Shown: positions 23,701-30,241 of the stretch, piece by piece
Layout of the letters: every line of letters begins with the position of its first letter
Position numbering within the stretch: position 1 is the first letter of the stretch
Origin: Rubrivirga sp. SAORIC476
Lineage (GTDB): Bacteria > Bacteroidota > Rhodothermia > Rhodothermales > Rubricoccaceae
Length of the DNA: 64,000 bases
Assembly: GCF_002283555.1 (NCBI RefSeq)
Contig: NZ_MVOI01000006.1
Location: 452,040 to 516,039 of the forward strand
Direction of reading: 5' to 3'
Notes under the pieces: model-generated
Told to the model about the DNA's origin: nothing
Databases searched by the model: none
The model's input: only the letters and a program-made list of their open reading frames with translations
Made by a program: the position numbers and the translations under genes

Positions 23701-23951
23701 TTGGTGTAGGCCCAGTTGACCGAGTTGGCGCCGATGCGCGTCAGCACCGGCGCGTCCGGGGCGACCTCCACGACGCGGTCGAAGGCGAGGCCGGTGATCT
23801 CGGCGTCGCCCGCCATCATCGCCTTGTTGTCGAGCGACGGGTACCGGGAGCCGGTCCAGAAGGCGAATGCGACGGCAGCCAGCAGGACACCGGCCAGGAC
23901 GAGACGCTTGTCGATGCCGCGCGGGGCGGCCAGCGGGGGAGCGAGCGACAT
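20730..23951 (-). CDS. Permease (ArsP/DUF318-like) fused to FG-GAP/UnbV propeller
   Basis: A 1073-residue protein in two halves. Residues about 1-470 are a polytopic permease with about ten membrane segments. The block GVAMGAPLGVCVNCAVPIAEGIHQSGA (near 150) has the Cys-x-x-Cys-Ala-x-Pro motif of ArsP/YraQ-type permeases and recurs in spirit as LLGTFLPVPIAFDVIVCAIL. Residues about 480-1073 are an extracytoplasmic FG-GAP/VCBS propeller (GDVHGDGWPDLVFTSQAG, LVDLDGDGALDLYVAS, GDVNGDGALDIVVGN, SDLDGDGDLDLVAGND, ADFDQDGWQDLFVVN, VDLDLDGDLDLVTPRA) ending in an UnbV domain. I know of no characterised protein with this fusion. The start is ATG 23951, the first before the membrane part. It is coupled to the UnbV lipoprotein by TGATG and lies 79 bases after the lasso precursor. 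Confidence 0.85.
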   Translation of the reverse strand: MSLAPPLAAPRGIDKRLVLAGVLLAAVAFAFWTGSRYPSLDNKAMMAGDAEITGLAFDRVVEVAPDAPVLTRIGANSVNWAYTNKQGMTFGVLFAALVLTVLPLASKRKFEGGMANTLMGVAMGAPLGVCVNCAVPIAEGIHQSGARGETTLATLMSSPTLNVVVLSMTFALFPFWMASLKLGLTLGFILLVIPLLVRMLWKERGPAPAAEVLAPDGATIGPDLPAAPALDEAMGFDTRPATWGAAIAWTVRSLVKNLWYIGKTTVPLMLLAGLLGAIVVTLLPWEALTNWLPALQLKAHPIQTIATLAAVALLGTFLPVPIAFDVIVCAILSAAGVPLAYVAVLFVTLGTFSAYPFLQIQHSMSRPTAVGLFVGVALLGVMAGVAALVLNPWYETRQQTVAATALLAADPAPRATFPTEALSADAVRALLIAAPASAAVSSADGVTVERTAFRTAGTGGGEPGTMAFTSIHGADLGIAEPSNATVDRALVGIGTNRAAASGDVHGDGWPDLVFTSQAGVSLWANIGGERFVRQEIAVPAFDDLYIADAGLVDLDGDGALDLYVASAGGGNHVVYNDGGAFTEAGHVVLPNLPGAFRSTSTAFGDVNGDGALDIVVGNVVGANVRTPGNPADTSLEEARNALLLNEGGRGAFAMEALPGVPGETLSLLLSDLDGDGDLDLVAGNDFSTPDVFYLGDGAGGFRLVTRQDGIVPTGTNTTMSVVSADLDNDLRPELFIAQIGHLENARVAGRLPADVMCAERAEQDREACERAYRFQLTQTRARDQQSASVCMELDDPAEQADCAANFLAQTKGRNGANCDVLTEAGRWRLQSRYCALFEQRVAPLSEADKAALIPSKGNNLNVLLRRADGDALRYTDEVEMSGLTRTGWTWDTRFADFDQDGWQDLFVVNSVMMNRRNDRDLLFRNVDGRRFENVTETVPGLGSWMATYATTAVDLDLDGDLDLVTPRAMGPVDVFRNEAGGAALQVVLRDDAGGTTTGIGATVIVRYGDGKHQMREIQASGGFLSFDEPVAHFGLGDASAVDTIEVRWSTGETTVLSGPFATGARYTVRRETR

Positions 23952-23976
23952 AGAACGCGAGAGCCAGGAAGGGAAC

Positions 23977-24006
23977 GGGCGCCGCCCCAATCTAGGAGCG
24001 GCGCCC
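23977..24006 (-). terminator. Hairpin between lasso precursor and permease fusion
   Basis: GGGCGCCGC (23977-23985) and GCGGCGCCC (23998-24006) form a perfect 9-bp stem with a 12-base loop, 24 bases after the precursor stop. It could end most transcripts after the precursor gene and so give an excess of precursor over the permease message. Confidence 0.55.
23987..23994 (-). promoter_or_regulatory. Putative -7 element for the permease fusion gene
   Basis: On the minus strand TAGATTGG, one mismatch from TAnnTTTG, lying in the loop of the hairpin and 35 bases before the ATG at 23951. Confidence 0.3.
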
Positions 24007-24030
24007 GAAATCGGACGACAGCAGACTCGC

Positions 24031-24183
24031 CTAGGAGGCGTAGCGCTGGTCGTTCGGGAAGGAGCTCTCCGAGCTGAAGTCTTGGGTGCCCGTCTCGGTC
24101 TCACCCGTCAGGTCGAGGGTGGTGAGGGCGGGAGCGGTCCAGGGCTGACGGTCGTCCTGCGGGGTGGAGTCGAGCGTGTTCAT
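24031..24183 (-). CDS. Lasso peptide precursor
   Basis: A 50-residue peptide starting MNTLDSTPQDD. The leader carries W15-T-A-P18-A-L20, matching the Tyr-x-x-Pro-x-Leu leader motif read by B1 proteins, with Trp for Tyr. Three core registers are possible: T31 (T29 then sits at -2, the usual Thr position; ring T31-E39, nine residues), G32 (ring G32-E39, eight residues) or G27 (ring to D35). E39 is the acceptor in the two better ones. The tail ends R47-Y48-A49-S50; paeninodin ends Tyr-Asp-Ser and is phosphorylated on that Ser. The start ATG overlaps the cyclase stop (ATGA), so it is translated from the same message. It is too small for many gene finders. Confidence 0.85.
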   Translation of the reverse strand: MNTLDSTPQDDRQPWTAPALTTLDLTGETETGTQDFSSESSFPNDQRYAS

Positions 24184-25973
24184 CGCGGCGGTCGGGAAAG
24201 GGGAGCGGGGGGTGATGAAAGGAAGGATACGGCTTGAAGGCCTAATGCGGTCCACCGGCCCTGGTTTTCTGCTTCAATTTTCTGCGTCCATACTGAAAGC
24301 GCTTCCTGGAGGGCCCCTATGTCGATGAGATGTGCGCGCGCGTGGGCTCCTGGCCGGGCCGCGAGGCTCGCGAACTGGGCTGCGGCCACCTCGGTGGACT
24401 GGCGGGAGGCCTCCGTCCAGGTCGGCTCCGCCTTCGAGTCGTGCAGACGGACGCGGTCGGGCACGAGCCCGGCCGTCGCTTCGCGGAGGGGCCAGCGCCG
24501 GAGCCGTCGCCGCGTGAGCCAGGCCTCTGGAGGCAGGGACAGCGCGAACGTCAGCACGCGGCGGTCGAGCAGTGGGTAGCGGTAGCGGAGGCCGAGTGGC
24601 GTCCCGACCTGCGCCCACGCGGCCGTCCTCTGCCCGAGGTGGCCGCGGTGGAGCAGCCACGCGAGGTACGCACGCGGGTCCCCGACGGGCTTAGGAAGGC
24701 TCTCGGGAAGGTCCGCGCGCCGGAGCAGGTCCGGCCGGGCGAACGTGGCGTGCTCGCCCCGAAGCGCGGCCTCGCGCATCACATCCAGCGGCGGGTGGGC
24801 CGTCAGCCGGGCGCGGCGGATCGGCGACGCCCGGTAGCGCTGGAGCGCGGCGCGGGGGTCGGCGAGCGCGAACGCGATCAGCGGCCCCCACCGGCCGGTC
24901 CGCAGCAGGTGCGGCCCCACCAGCCCGCGCCCGCTGAAGCTGATGGCCTCGTCCCCGCCCCAGCCGGAGAGCATCAGGCGGATGCCTCGCTCGGCAGCCG
25001 CGCGGCGGACGGGGGCTTCGGGCGTCCACATGGTGGTGGGCTCGCGCGTCGCATCCATCGAGAGGCCGGCCAGGGCGTCGTCGGGCGTCGGCGGGCACCA
25101 CACGACGTCCATGCCCCAGCGGTCGGCCACGGCGAGCACGCGGGCCTGGTCGGGCGCGGGCGGCGTGCCGGGCGCGGGGGCCGGGAGCCAGGAGAAGGCG
25201 GTCGGCGGCGGGAGGCTGCGGGCCGCCAGCGCCTCGGCCGCGAACGCCGCCACCGCCGTCGAGTCGATGCCCGCCGAGAGGTGGACGCCCACGGTGCCGG
25301 GCTCGGCGTCGCCGATGGCCTCGGCGGTGACCTCCCGCAGGAGCGTCCGCAGGGCCGCGCCGCACGCCTCGATGCCGCGGAAGTGGCGCACGGGCGTCGT
25401 CTCGGGTCGCCAGTAGCGCGTGGTCAGGACGCCAGTGCCGTCGGCGACGAGCCGGTGCGCGGGGGGCAGCGCCCGGATGGCGCGTAGGAAGGTCCGCCCG
25501 ACCGCGGCGGGCTTGAAGGCGGCGTCCAGCAGGGCGGCGGCGAGCGCGCCCTCGTCGAGGTCGTCCGGCACGCCGTCGGCCGCGAGCACCGCCCGCACGT
25601 CGCCGCCGATCACGAGCCCGCCGGGCGTCTCGGCGACCCCGAGCGGCTGCAGCCCGAGGCCGTCGACGGCGCCCACGACGGCCTGGCGGGCGCCGTCCCA
25701 GGCGGCGTAGGCGAACGTGCCGCCGAGGCGGTCGGGGGCGTCGTCGCCCCACGTCTGGATCGCCGCGACCACGAGCGCGTCGTCGTCGGTCCCCTCGGCC
25801 TCGGCCCCGAGGTCGGCGTGGAGGCGCGCGCGGTCGGCCAGGTCGAGGTCGGCGTAGAGCAGGTGGACGCCCGGCGTCCCGGCCCAGTCGTCGAAGCAGA
25901 CGACGGCGGCGCCCAGCGGGCCGCGCGCGGGCGCGTCGCCGGGGCGGACGGCAAGGGCATGCGGGGCGCTCAT
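24180..25973 (-). CDS. Asparagine-synthase-like lasso cyclase (C protein)
   Basis: A 597-residue protein of the McjC/LasC type, which adenylates the side chain of the ring Asp or Glu and closes the macrolactam on the core N-terminus. The N-terminal half is a glutamine-amidotransferase-like domain lacking the Cys2 nucleophile (ends around RVLADGTG); the second half is the ATP-pyrophosphatase domain with the loop GVHLSAGIDSTAVAAFAAEAL (about 225-245), GIRLMLSGWGGDEAIS (about 330-345) and RYRYPLLDRRVLTFALSLP. The Ser-Ala-Gly-Ile-Asp-Ser loop varies from the common SGGLDS. It follows the sulfotransferase gene (stop and start overlap near 25970) and ends on the precursor start. Confidence 0.88.
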   Translation of the reverse strand: MSAPHALAVRPGDAPARGPLGAAVVCFDDWAGTPGVHLLYADLDLADRARLHADLGAEAEGTDDDALVVAAIQTWGDDAPDRLGGTFAYAAWDGARQAVVGAVDGLGLQPLGVAETPGGLVIGGDVRAVLAADGVPDDLDEGALAAALLDAAFKPAAVGRTFLRAIRALPPAHRLVADGTGVLTTRYWRPETTPVRHFRGIEACGAALRTLLREVTAEAIGDAEPGTVGVHLSAGIDSTAVAAFAAEALAARSLPPPTAFSWLPAPAPGTPPAPDQARVLAVADRWGMDVVWCPPTPDDALAGLSMDATREPTTMWTPEAPVRRAAAERGIRLMLSGWGGDEAISFSGRGLVGPHLLRTGRWGPLIAFALADPRAALQRYRASPIRRARLTAHPPLDVMREAALRGEHATFARPDLLRRADLPESLPKPVGDPRAYLAWLLHRGHLGQRTAAWAQVGTPLGLRYRYPLLDRRVLTFALSLPPEAWLTRRRLRRWPLREATAGLVPDRVRLHDSKAEPTWTEASRQSTEVAAAQFASLAARPGAHARAHLIDIGALQEALSVWTQKIEAENQGRWTALGLQAVSFLSSPPAPLSRPPR

Positions 25974-26848
25974 TCCGTCGGGAGCGCGGCGACCTCGTCG
26001 ATCACGTCGCCGTAGCCGAGGCGTCGCATGACGGCCTCATGGTCAGCCACGACGCGCCGCGCCTGCTCGGGCGTCAGCTCCTCGCGCCAGGACCCCGTCT
26101 TCCCCTTGCGGAAGAACGGCGCCGTCGCACGGCCCATGTTGTGCTCCCAGAAGCCCTCGGCGGACTCCTTCTCGCGGAGTCGCTCGAAGCGCGCGGCCTC
26201 CACGGCCGCCTGGATGCGCGCCGGATCTGTGTCGACGCCGACGAAGTCGAGCACGGCGGCGAACGTGCCAGCGGTATCCGCGTGCAGGTCCTCGTAGCGG
26301 ACGACGTGGAGGTCCAGGCCCGGGGCGTCGAGCCAGGACAGGACGTGGTCGCTCCACGACCCCATCGGCTCCGGGGCGATGTAGGTGTGGCTGCGCCGCC
26401 AGGGGTTGAGGATGAAGTCCGAGTTGGCCATCCGCGCGATGGCCTTGTCGATGTCGAGGCCGAAGAAGGGCGCCGTCGAGGTGGCCACGTCGAGCGGGTT
26501 GCGGACGATGTAGACCGCCCGCCCCGCGTCGGCGGGGAAGAAGCGGTCGCCGGACGCCGTTGCGACGTTCGCGCTGTGGATCTTGCAGTAGACGACGCCG
26601 GCCCAGTCGGCCGTGTCGCGCGCGAATGCGCGGGCCGCGTCGGGCTTGTACCGGTCGATCTCGTCCATGCGGAGCATCGTCGGGTTGACGCCGATCAGGT
26701 CGTCGAGGCCGCGGATGCCGCCCGGGTGGCCGGCGTGGCCGATCCGGTTGAGGTCGAGCGCCCCGGCCTCGTCGTGCCCGGCCAGCAGTGCCCGCGTCCA
26801 GGTGTTGCCGGACTTCGGGTACGACGCGAGCCAGATGACGGCGCCCAT
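25970..26848 (-). CDS. Sulfotransferase of the lasso operon
   Basis: A 292-residue cytosolic-type sulfotransferase. MGAVIWLASYPKSGNTWTRALL places the PAPS 5'-phosphosulfate loop (YPKSGNTW) at residues 9-16 with the catalytic Lys; the 3'-phosphate block is YIVRNPLDVATSTAPFFGL near 112-130; the C-terminal FRKGKTGSWREELTPEQ is the third PAPS-binding motif (RKG..G.W...F). The set is complete, so the enzyme should be active. The start ATG overlaps the kinase stop (TGATG) and its stop overlaps the cyclase start, embedding it in the lasso operon. Tyr48 or a Ser/Thr of the core are plausible acceptors; this is inference. Confidence 0.9.
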   Translation of the reverse strand: MGAVIWLASYPKSGNTWTRALLAGHDEAGALDLNRIGHAGHPGGIRGLDDLIGVNPTMLRMDEIDRYKPDAARAFARDTADWAGVVYCKIHSANVATASGDRFFPADAGRAVYIVRNPLDVATSTAPFFGLDIDKAIARMANSDFILNPWRRSHTYIAPEPMGSWSDHVLSWLDAPGLDLHVVRYEDLHADTAGTFAAVLDFVGVDTDPARIQAAVEAARFERLREKESAEGFWEHNMGRATAPFFRKGKTGSWREELTPEQARRVVADHEAVMRRLGYGDVIDEVAALPTE

Positions 26849-27843
26849 CAGCCCGCCTCGGCGACCGCACGCGCCAGCTGGGCCTCGACGGCGTCGGCGA
26901 CTTCGCCGAGGGTCTGGGCCAGACGCGGCCGGATGACCTGGACGACGGGCACCGCGCCGGCGATCCGCATGGCCCACGCGAAGTGGGGCACCTGCAGCCC
27001 GGCGCTCTCGACGATGCGGCGGCGGTAGGTCATCTTGAGCAGCACCTTGGCGGCCGCCGGTCCCTGGAGGCGCTCTGCGACCAGCACGCCGGGGGCGTCG
27101 AGGCGGGCGTCGCCGGGGTCGTGGGCGTCGAGCGAGATCTCGTTCCAGGGCTGCAGCACCACGATCGCGCGCAGCGGCGCGGGCTCGGTCTGGAAGGCGG
27201 GCACCTCGTAGAGGTACTTCCGCGCGTCCTCCCGGAGCGGCGCCAGGTCGGACGGGGCGGTGCCCATGCGCTCGACGGCGTCCTCCCAGAGGCGCGTCGT
27301 CGGGTAGCCGGAGAGCACCATCGGCGTGCCGTCGGCGTCGAACTGGACGACCGTCTTGTCGTCGCTCAGGATGGGGTGGCCGCGGCGGGCCAGCTCCACG
27401 GCGGTCGTGCTCTTGCCCGCACCGGAGCGCCCCGCCACCACGACCGCGCCGCCCGGCCCCACGACCGCCGACGCGTGGAGCACGAACATCTGGCGCTGGT
27501 GCAGGATCGCGCCCAGCGTGGTGCCGAACAGGAAGGCCCGCACGTCGGCATCGGTGCCGCCGGTGCGCTCGATGACGACCTCCGACCCTTCCTTCTGGAC
27601 GAGGTAGCGGGCCACGCCGTGGATCTCGTGGCGCCACGCGCCCGCGCGCCCGGCCCACGTCACGCGCTCGGCCAGCGGCTCGCCGATGTCGTCCGGCACT
27701 GTCCCGAACCCGATCCGCAGGTCGGGTTCGGTGGTCGCGACCTCCTGCGGGGCGGGGCGCAACTCGGGGAGCGCCAGCGACGAGGCGACGTGGAGCCCGT
27801 ACGCGACGTAGTGGTACGCGTCGTCCTCGGCTGGAATGCTCAT
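26848..27843 (-). CDS. HPr-kinase-like lasso peptide kinase
   Basis: A 331-residue protein of the HprK/P-like group. The Walker A loop VVVAGRSGAGKSTTAVEL (about 135-152) follows LHASAVVGPGGA, and PILSDDKTVVQFDADG (about 158-175) supplies the Asp pair that binds Mg and attacks phosphate; the downstream LLKMTYRRRIVESAG is also typical. Kinases of this type in paeninodin-like clusters (PadeK, ThcoK) phosphorylate the C-terminal Ser of the precursor; the precursor here ends in Ser50. It lies one base after the B1 gene stop and overlaps the sulfotransferase start. Confidence 0.87.
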   Translation of the reverse strand: MSIPAEDDAYHYVAYGLHVASSLALPELRPAPQEVATTEPDLRIGFGTVPDDIGEPLAERVTWAGRAGAWRHEIHGVARYLVQKEGSEVVIERTGGTDADVRAFLFGTTLGAILHQRQMFVLHASAVVGPGGAVVVAGRSGAGKSTTAVELARRGHPILSDDKTVVQFDADGTPMVLSGYPTTRLWEDAVERMGTAPSDLAPLREDARKYLYEVPAFQTEPAPLRAIVVLQPWNEISLDAHDPGDARLDAPGVLVAERLQGPAAAKVLLKMTYRRRIVESAGLQVPHFAWAMRIAGAVPVVQVIRPRLAQTLGEVADAVEAQLARAVAEAG

Positions 27844-27844
27844 G

Positions 27845-28138
27845 CTAGGCGCCTGCGGGTTCGATCAGGCCGCGGGTCAGGAGGTCCGCGAGGAACGTCT
27901 GCGTGGCTCGCTCGGCCTCCTCTGGCTCGACTTCGAAGTGGACCGGCAGGTCGGCCGCGATCTGGGCGGGCGTCGTCGGCTCGGCGAGGAGGCCCCAGAT
28001 GTGCGTGCCGACGGCGTTGAGCCCGTAGTAGTGGCCCGCTTCGATGTCCATCATCACGGCGGTTCCGTTGACGTCGGCGTGCATCGCGCGCTGGGCGCGA
28101 CGCAGCGGGGCGTCGGAGGGGAGGGGAGCGTCGGACAT
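27845..28138 (-). CDS. PqqD-family lasso B1 protein (RiPP recognition element)
   Basis: A 97-residue winged-helix RRE. RAMHADVNGTAVMMDIEAGHYYGLNAVGTHIWGLL is the PqqD pattern (strands binding the leader, then helix), followed by TPAQIAADLPVHFEVEPEEAE and RDLLTRGLIE-like FLADLLTRGLIEPAG. B1 captures the leader of the precursor and presents it to the B2 protease. I use ATG 28138 (MSDAPLPSD), which sits 22 bases from a promoter-like element; a GTG at 28204 would add 22 residues of no conserved type and swallow that element. It is the first gene of the minus-strand lasso operon. Confidence 0.88.
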   Translation of the reverse strand: MSDAPLPSDAPLRRAQRAMHADVNGTAVMMDIEAGHYYGLNAVGTHIWGLLAEPTTPAQIAADLPVHFEVEPEEAERATQTFLADLLTRGLIEPAGA

Positions 28139-28159
28139 GGAGGCGAGGCGAAAGAGTGA

Positions 28160-28167
28160 GAAACTTA
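28160..28167 (-). promoter_or_regulatory. Putative promoter of the lasso operon
   Basis: On the minus strand TAAGTTTC, one mismatch from TAnnTTTG, 22 bases before the B1 ATG and inside the divergent gap between B1 and B2. Confidence 0.4.
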
Positions 28168-28255
28168 CGGCTGGAGGGGAAGCCGGGGTCTCGTGGAGGG
28201 ACACGGCACGGTCTCTTCATCCGCGCCTTCAGGGGGAGGGTCCTGGGCAGGAGGC

Positions 28256-28263
28256 TAGTTTTC
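28256..28263 (+). promoter_or_regulatory. Putative promoter of the B2 gene
   Basis: TAGTTTTC, one mismatch from TAnnTTTG, 22 bases before the GTG at 28285; the mirror image of the B1 arrangement. Confidence 0.3.
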
Positions 28264-28284
28264 CGGATCGCCTCGTCCCCACTC

Positions 28285-28737
28285 GTGCCCCGGCTCCGTC
28301 TCCTGCGCGTCCTCCGTCTGCCGCTGCCCGAACTGGGCCGCGCGGTCGAGGCCGCAGTGCTGTTCCATGCGTTCCGCGTGGTGCTGCGGGTCGTGCCGAT
28401 CCGTCGTCTGACGCCCCTGCTCGGCGAAGCGGGCGCGCCCGATGCCCCACTGGACGGCACCCACACGGCGACGGACGGGGTCCTGGCCGTTCGGCGGGCG
28501 CTCCGTCGGGCGGGGCGCAAGCACCCGGACACGTGCCTGCCGCAAGCCTTCGCCGGGCGTGTGATGCTCCACCGCCGCGGCCTGCCGTCCACGCTGTCGC
28601 TGGGGGTCCGGGACGAGGGCGACGGCGTCCTCGACTTCCATGCGTGGCTCCGCGCGGGCGGCCTGCTCATCAACTGGGGGGGCGGGCCGAGGCAGTACGC
28701 GGTGCTGGGCACCTACCACGACACGCCGGGCCGCTGA
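28285..28737 (+). CDS. Lasso peptide biosynthesis B2 protein (leader protease)
   Basis: A transglutaminase-like Cys protease of 150 residues from GTG 28285. The helical N-terminus (LRLLRVLRLPLPELGRAVEA) is followed by the catalytic Cys84 in HPDTCLPQAFAGRVMLHRRG and His119 in VLDFHAWLRAGG; the third residue, usually Asp, may be replaced by the Asn of LLINWGGG. B2 cleaves the leader once B1 has bound it. The frame is open from 28156, but that start would leave only 17 bases to the divergent B1 gene and no promoter, so the later GTG is preferred. It is transcribed away from the rest of the cluster. Confidence 0.82.
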   Translation: MPRLRLLRVLRLPLPELGRAVEAAVLFHAFRVVLRVVPIRRLTPLLGEAGAPDAPLDGTHTATDGVLAVRRALRRAGRKHPDTCLPQAFAGRVMLHRRGLPSTLSLGVRDEGDGVLDFHAWLRAGGLLINWGGGPRQYAVLGTYHDTPGR

Positions 28738-28743
28738 CCGCGC

Positions 28744-28763
28744 CCGCCTCGGCACCGAGGTGG
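28744..28763. terminator. Palindrome CCGCCTCGG-CA-CCGAGGTGG between convergent genes
   Basis: A 9-bp stem with one wobble pair, 6 bases after the B2 stop and facing the MFS gene end. Confidence 0.5.
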
Positions 28764-28779
28764 GCCGGCTGGGAGGTCG

Positions 28780-30135
28780 TCAGAGGCGAAGGGGCGTCGA
28801 GGGGGCGTCCTCTCCGTCCGCCGGCGGCTCCAGGTCCTCCAGCGCGCCCAGCCGTCGCAGCGGGGGCCAGATCAGCGCCGCCGCGCCGACGGTCACCAGC
28901 GTCAGCACGCCGCCGAGTGCGACGGTCGCCACGCTGCCGATCAGGCTCGCGACCACCCCCGACTCCAGCTCGCCGATCTCGTTGCTCGTCCCGATGAACA
29001 CTGCGTTGACGGCCGCCACGCGCCCCCGCATCGAGTCCGGCGTGAGCAGTTGGAGCACAGTCGAGCGGACCACCACCGACACGTTGTCCGCCGCGCCGAT
29101 GCAGAACAGTGCCATCAGCGACAGGGGGTAACTCGTGGACAGCCCGAACACGATGGTCGCCAGCCCGAAGGCCGCCACGGCGACGAGCATCGCCCGGCCC
29201 GCCTTCCGCATCGGCGGCAGCAGCGCCAGCGCGAGCCCCATCGTGATGGCGCCCAGCGACGGCATCGCCCGCATCCACCCGAAGCCCGTCGCGCCGACGC
29301 CCAGCACGTCGGTCGCGTAGACCGGCAGCAGCGCCACGGCCCCGCCGAACAGCACCGCCACCATGTCGAGCGTGATCGTGCTCAGGATCACCGGCTGGCG
29401 GCGGACGAACCGGGCGCCCTCGATCACGCTCGCCCAGGACCGCTTCTCCACCGACCGCGCCTGCGGCGTCGGGGTGATGAACAGCAGGCAGACGAACAGG
29501 ACCACGCTGGAGGCCGCGTCGGCGAGGTAGACGACGCCCGCCCCGGAGGTCGCCAGCAACACGCCGCCGGCGAGGGGGCCGAGCGTCGCCGAGAGCTGGA
29601 AGGCCACGCTCCGCCACATGGTCGCGTTGGCGAACACGCGCGTCGGCACCAGCCCGGTCACGATGGCCTGCGACGCGGGCCAGCCGATGGCGCGGAAGAT
29701 GCCGGTGCCGAGTAGGAAGGCGTACGTCAGCGGGATCGGACCGTCGGTGAACGACACCCAGGCCAGCCCCAGGCCCGACAGCGCCAGCCCGACCTGGCTG
29801 ATCAGGATGAGCGTCTTGCGCGGGTACCGGTCGGCGGCGGCGCCCGCGGGCAGCGCCAGCAGCAGCACCGGCAGCGCCAGCACGAGCCCGATCATTCCCA
29901 GGCTCAACGGCGTCTGGGTCCGCTGGTAGACCTCCCAGCCGACCGCGACGGTCCGCATCTGGTTGCCTGCCCCGGAGAACAGGCTGCCCAGCAGGTAGAG
30001 CCGGAAGCCGGGCAGGCGCAGCGACGCCAGCGGGTCGTTGCCGCCCGAGCCGCCGCTCTGGTGGACCACCTCGGCGGGGGGCTCGGGTGCCGAGGGGCGT
30101 CGCTGTTCGTCGGGTGTCTCCACGTGGCGCGCCAA
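28780..30135 (-). CDS. MFS transporter (EntS/MFS_3-like)
   Basis: A 451-residue major facilitator protein with about 12 membrane segments. Signatures: GSLFSGAGNQMRTVAVGWEVYQ in the first segment, the loop AGAAADRYPRKTLILISQV (GxxxDRxxRK, the MFS motif between segments 2 and 3) and RFVRRQPVILSTITLDMVAVLFGGAVALLPVYA, typical of MFS_3 exporters such as EntS. The N-terminal 35 residues are a Pro/Glu-rich cytoplasmic tail. It is convergent with B2; because the lasso cluster has no ABC exporter of its own, this could export the product, but no direct link is visible. Confidence 0.85.
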   Translation of the reverse strand: MARHVETPDEQRRPSAPEPPAEVVHQSGGSGGNDPLASLRLPGFRLYLLGSLFSGAGNQMRTVAVGWEVYQRTQTPLSLGMIGLVLALPVLLLALPAGAAADRYPRKTLILISQVGLALSGLGLAWVSFTDGPIPLTYAFLLGTGIFRAIGWPASQAIVTGLVPTRVFANATMWRSVAFQLSATLGPLAGGVLLATSGAGVVYLADAASSVVLFVCLLFITPTPQARSVEKRSWASVIEGARFVRRQPVILSTITLDMVAVLFGGAVALLPVYATDVLGVGATGFGWMRAMPSLGAITMGLALALLPPMRKAGRAMLVAVAAFGLATIVFGLSTSYPLSLMALFCIGAADNVSVVVRSTVLQLLTPDSMRGRVAAVNAVFIGTSNEIGELESGVVASLIGSVATVALGGVLTLVTVGAAALIWPPLRRLGALEDLEPPADGEDAPSTPLRL

Positions 30136-30188
30136 CGCCGGGCGGTCCGGTGCGTTCGCCGCGGGCCGTGCGCGCTCGGTGAATGCGC

Positions 30189-30208
30189 CCGCCTCGGCGC
30201 CGAGGCGG
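30189..30208. repeat. Palindrome CCGCCTCGG-CG-CCGAGGCGG in a divergent gap
   Basis: A perfect 20-base copy of the recurrent dyad lying between the starts of the MFS gene and sufS, where a terminator is not expected. This argues that the element is more than a terminator. Confidence 0.6.
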
Positions 30209-30241
30209 GCACACGGACACCGGGCGGCCGTTGTTTACGCC

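Noticed and set aside
28138-28204. Longer B1 protein starting at GTG 28204
   Set aside because: The extra residues are not in the PqqD fold and the promoter-like element at 28160-28167 would be inside it.
28156-28284. Longer start for the lasso B2 protein at GTG 28156
   Set aside because: It would add 43 residues of non-conserved, Arg-rich sequence and leave no room for a divergent promoter.
28780-30135. MFS protein as the proven lasso exporter
   Set aside because: It is convergent with the cluster, not in its operon, and belongs to a broad export family; the link is only positional.
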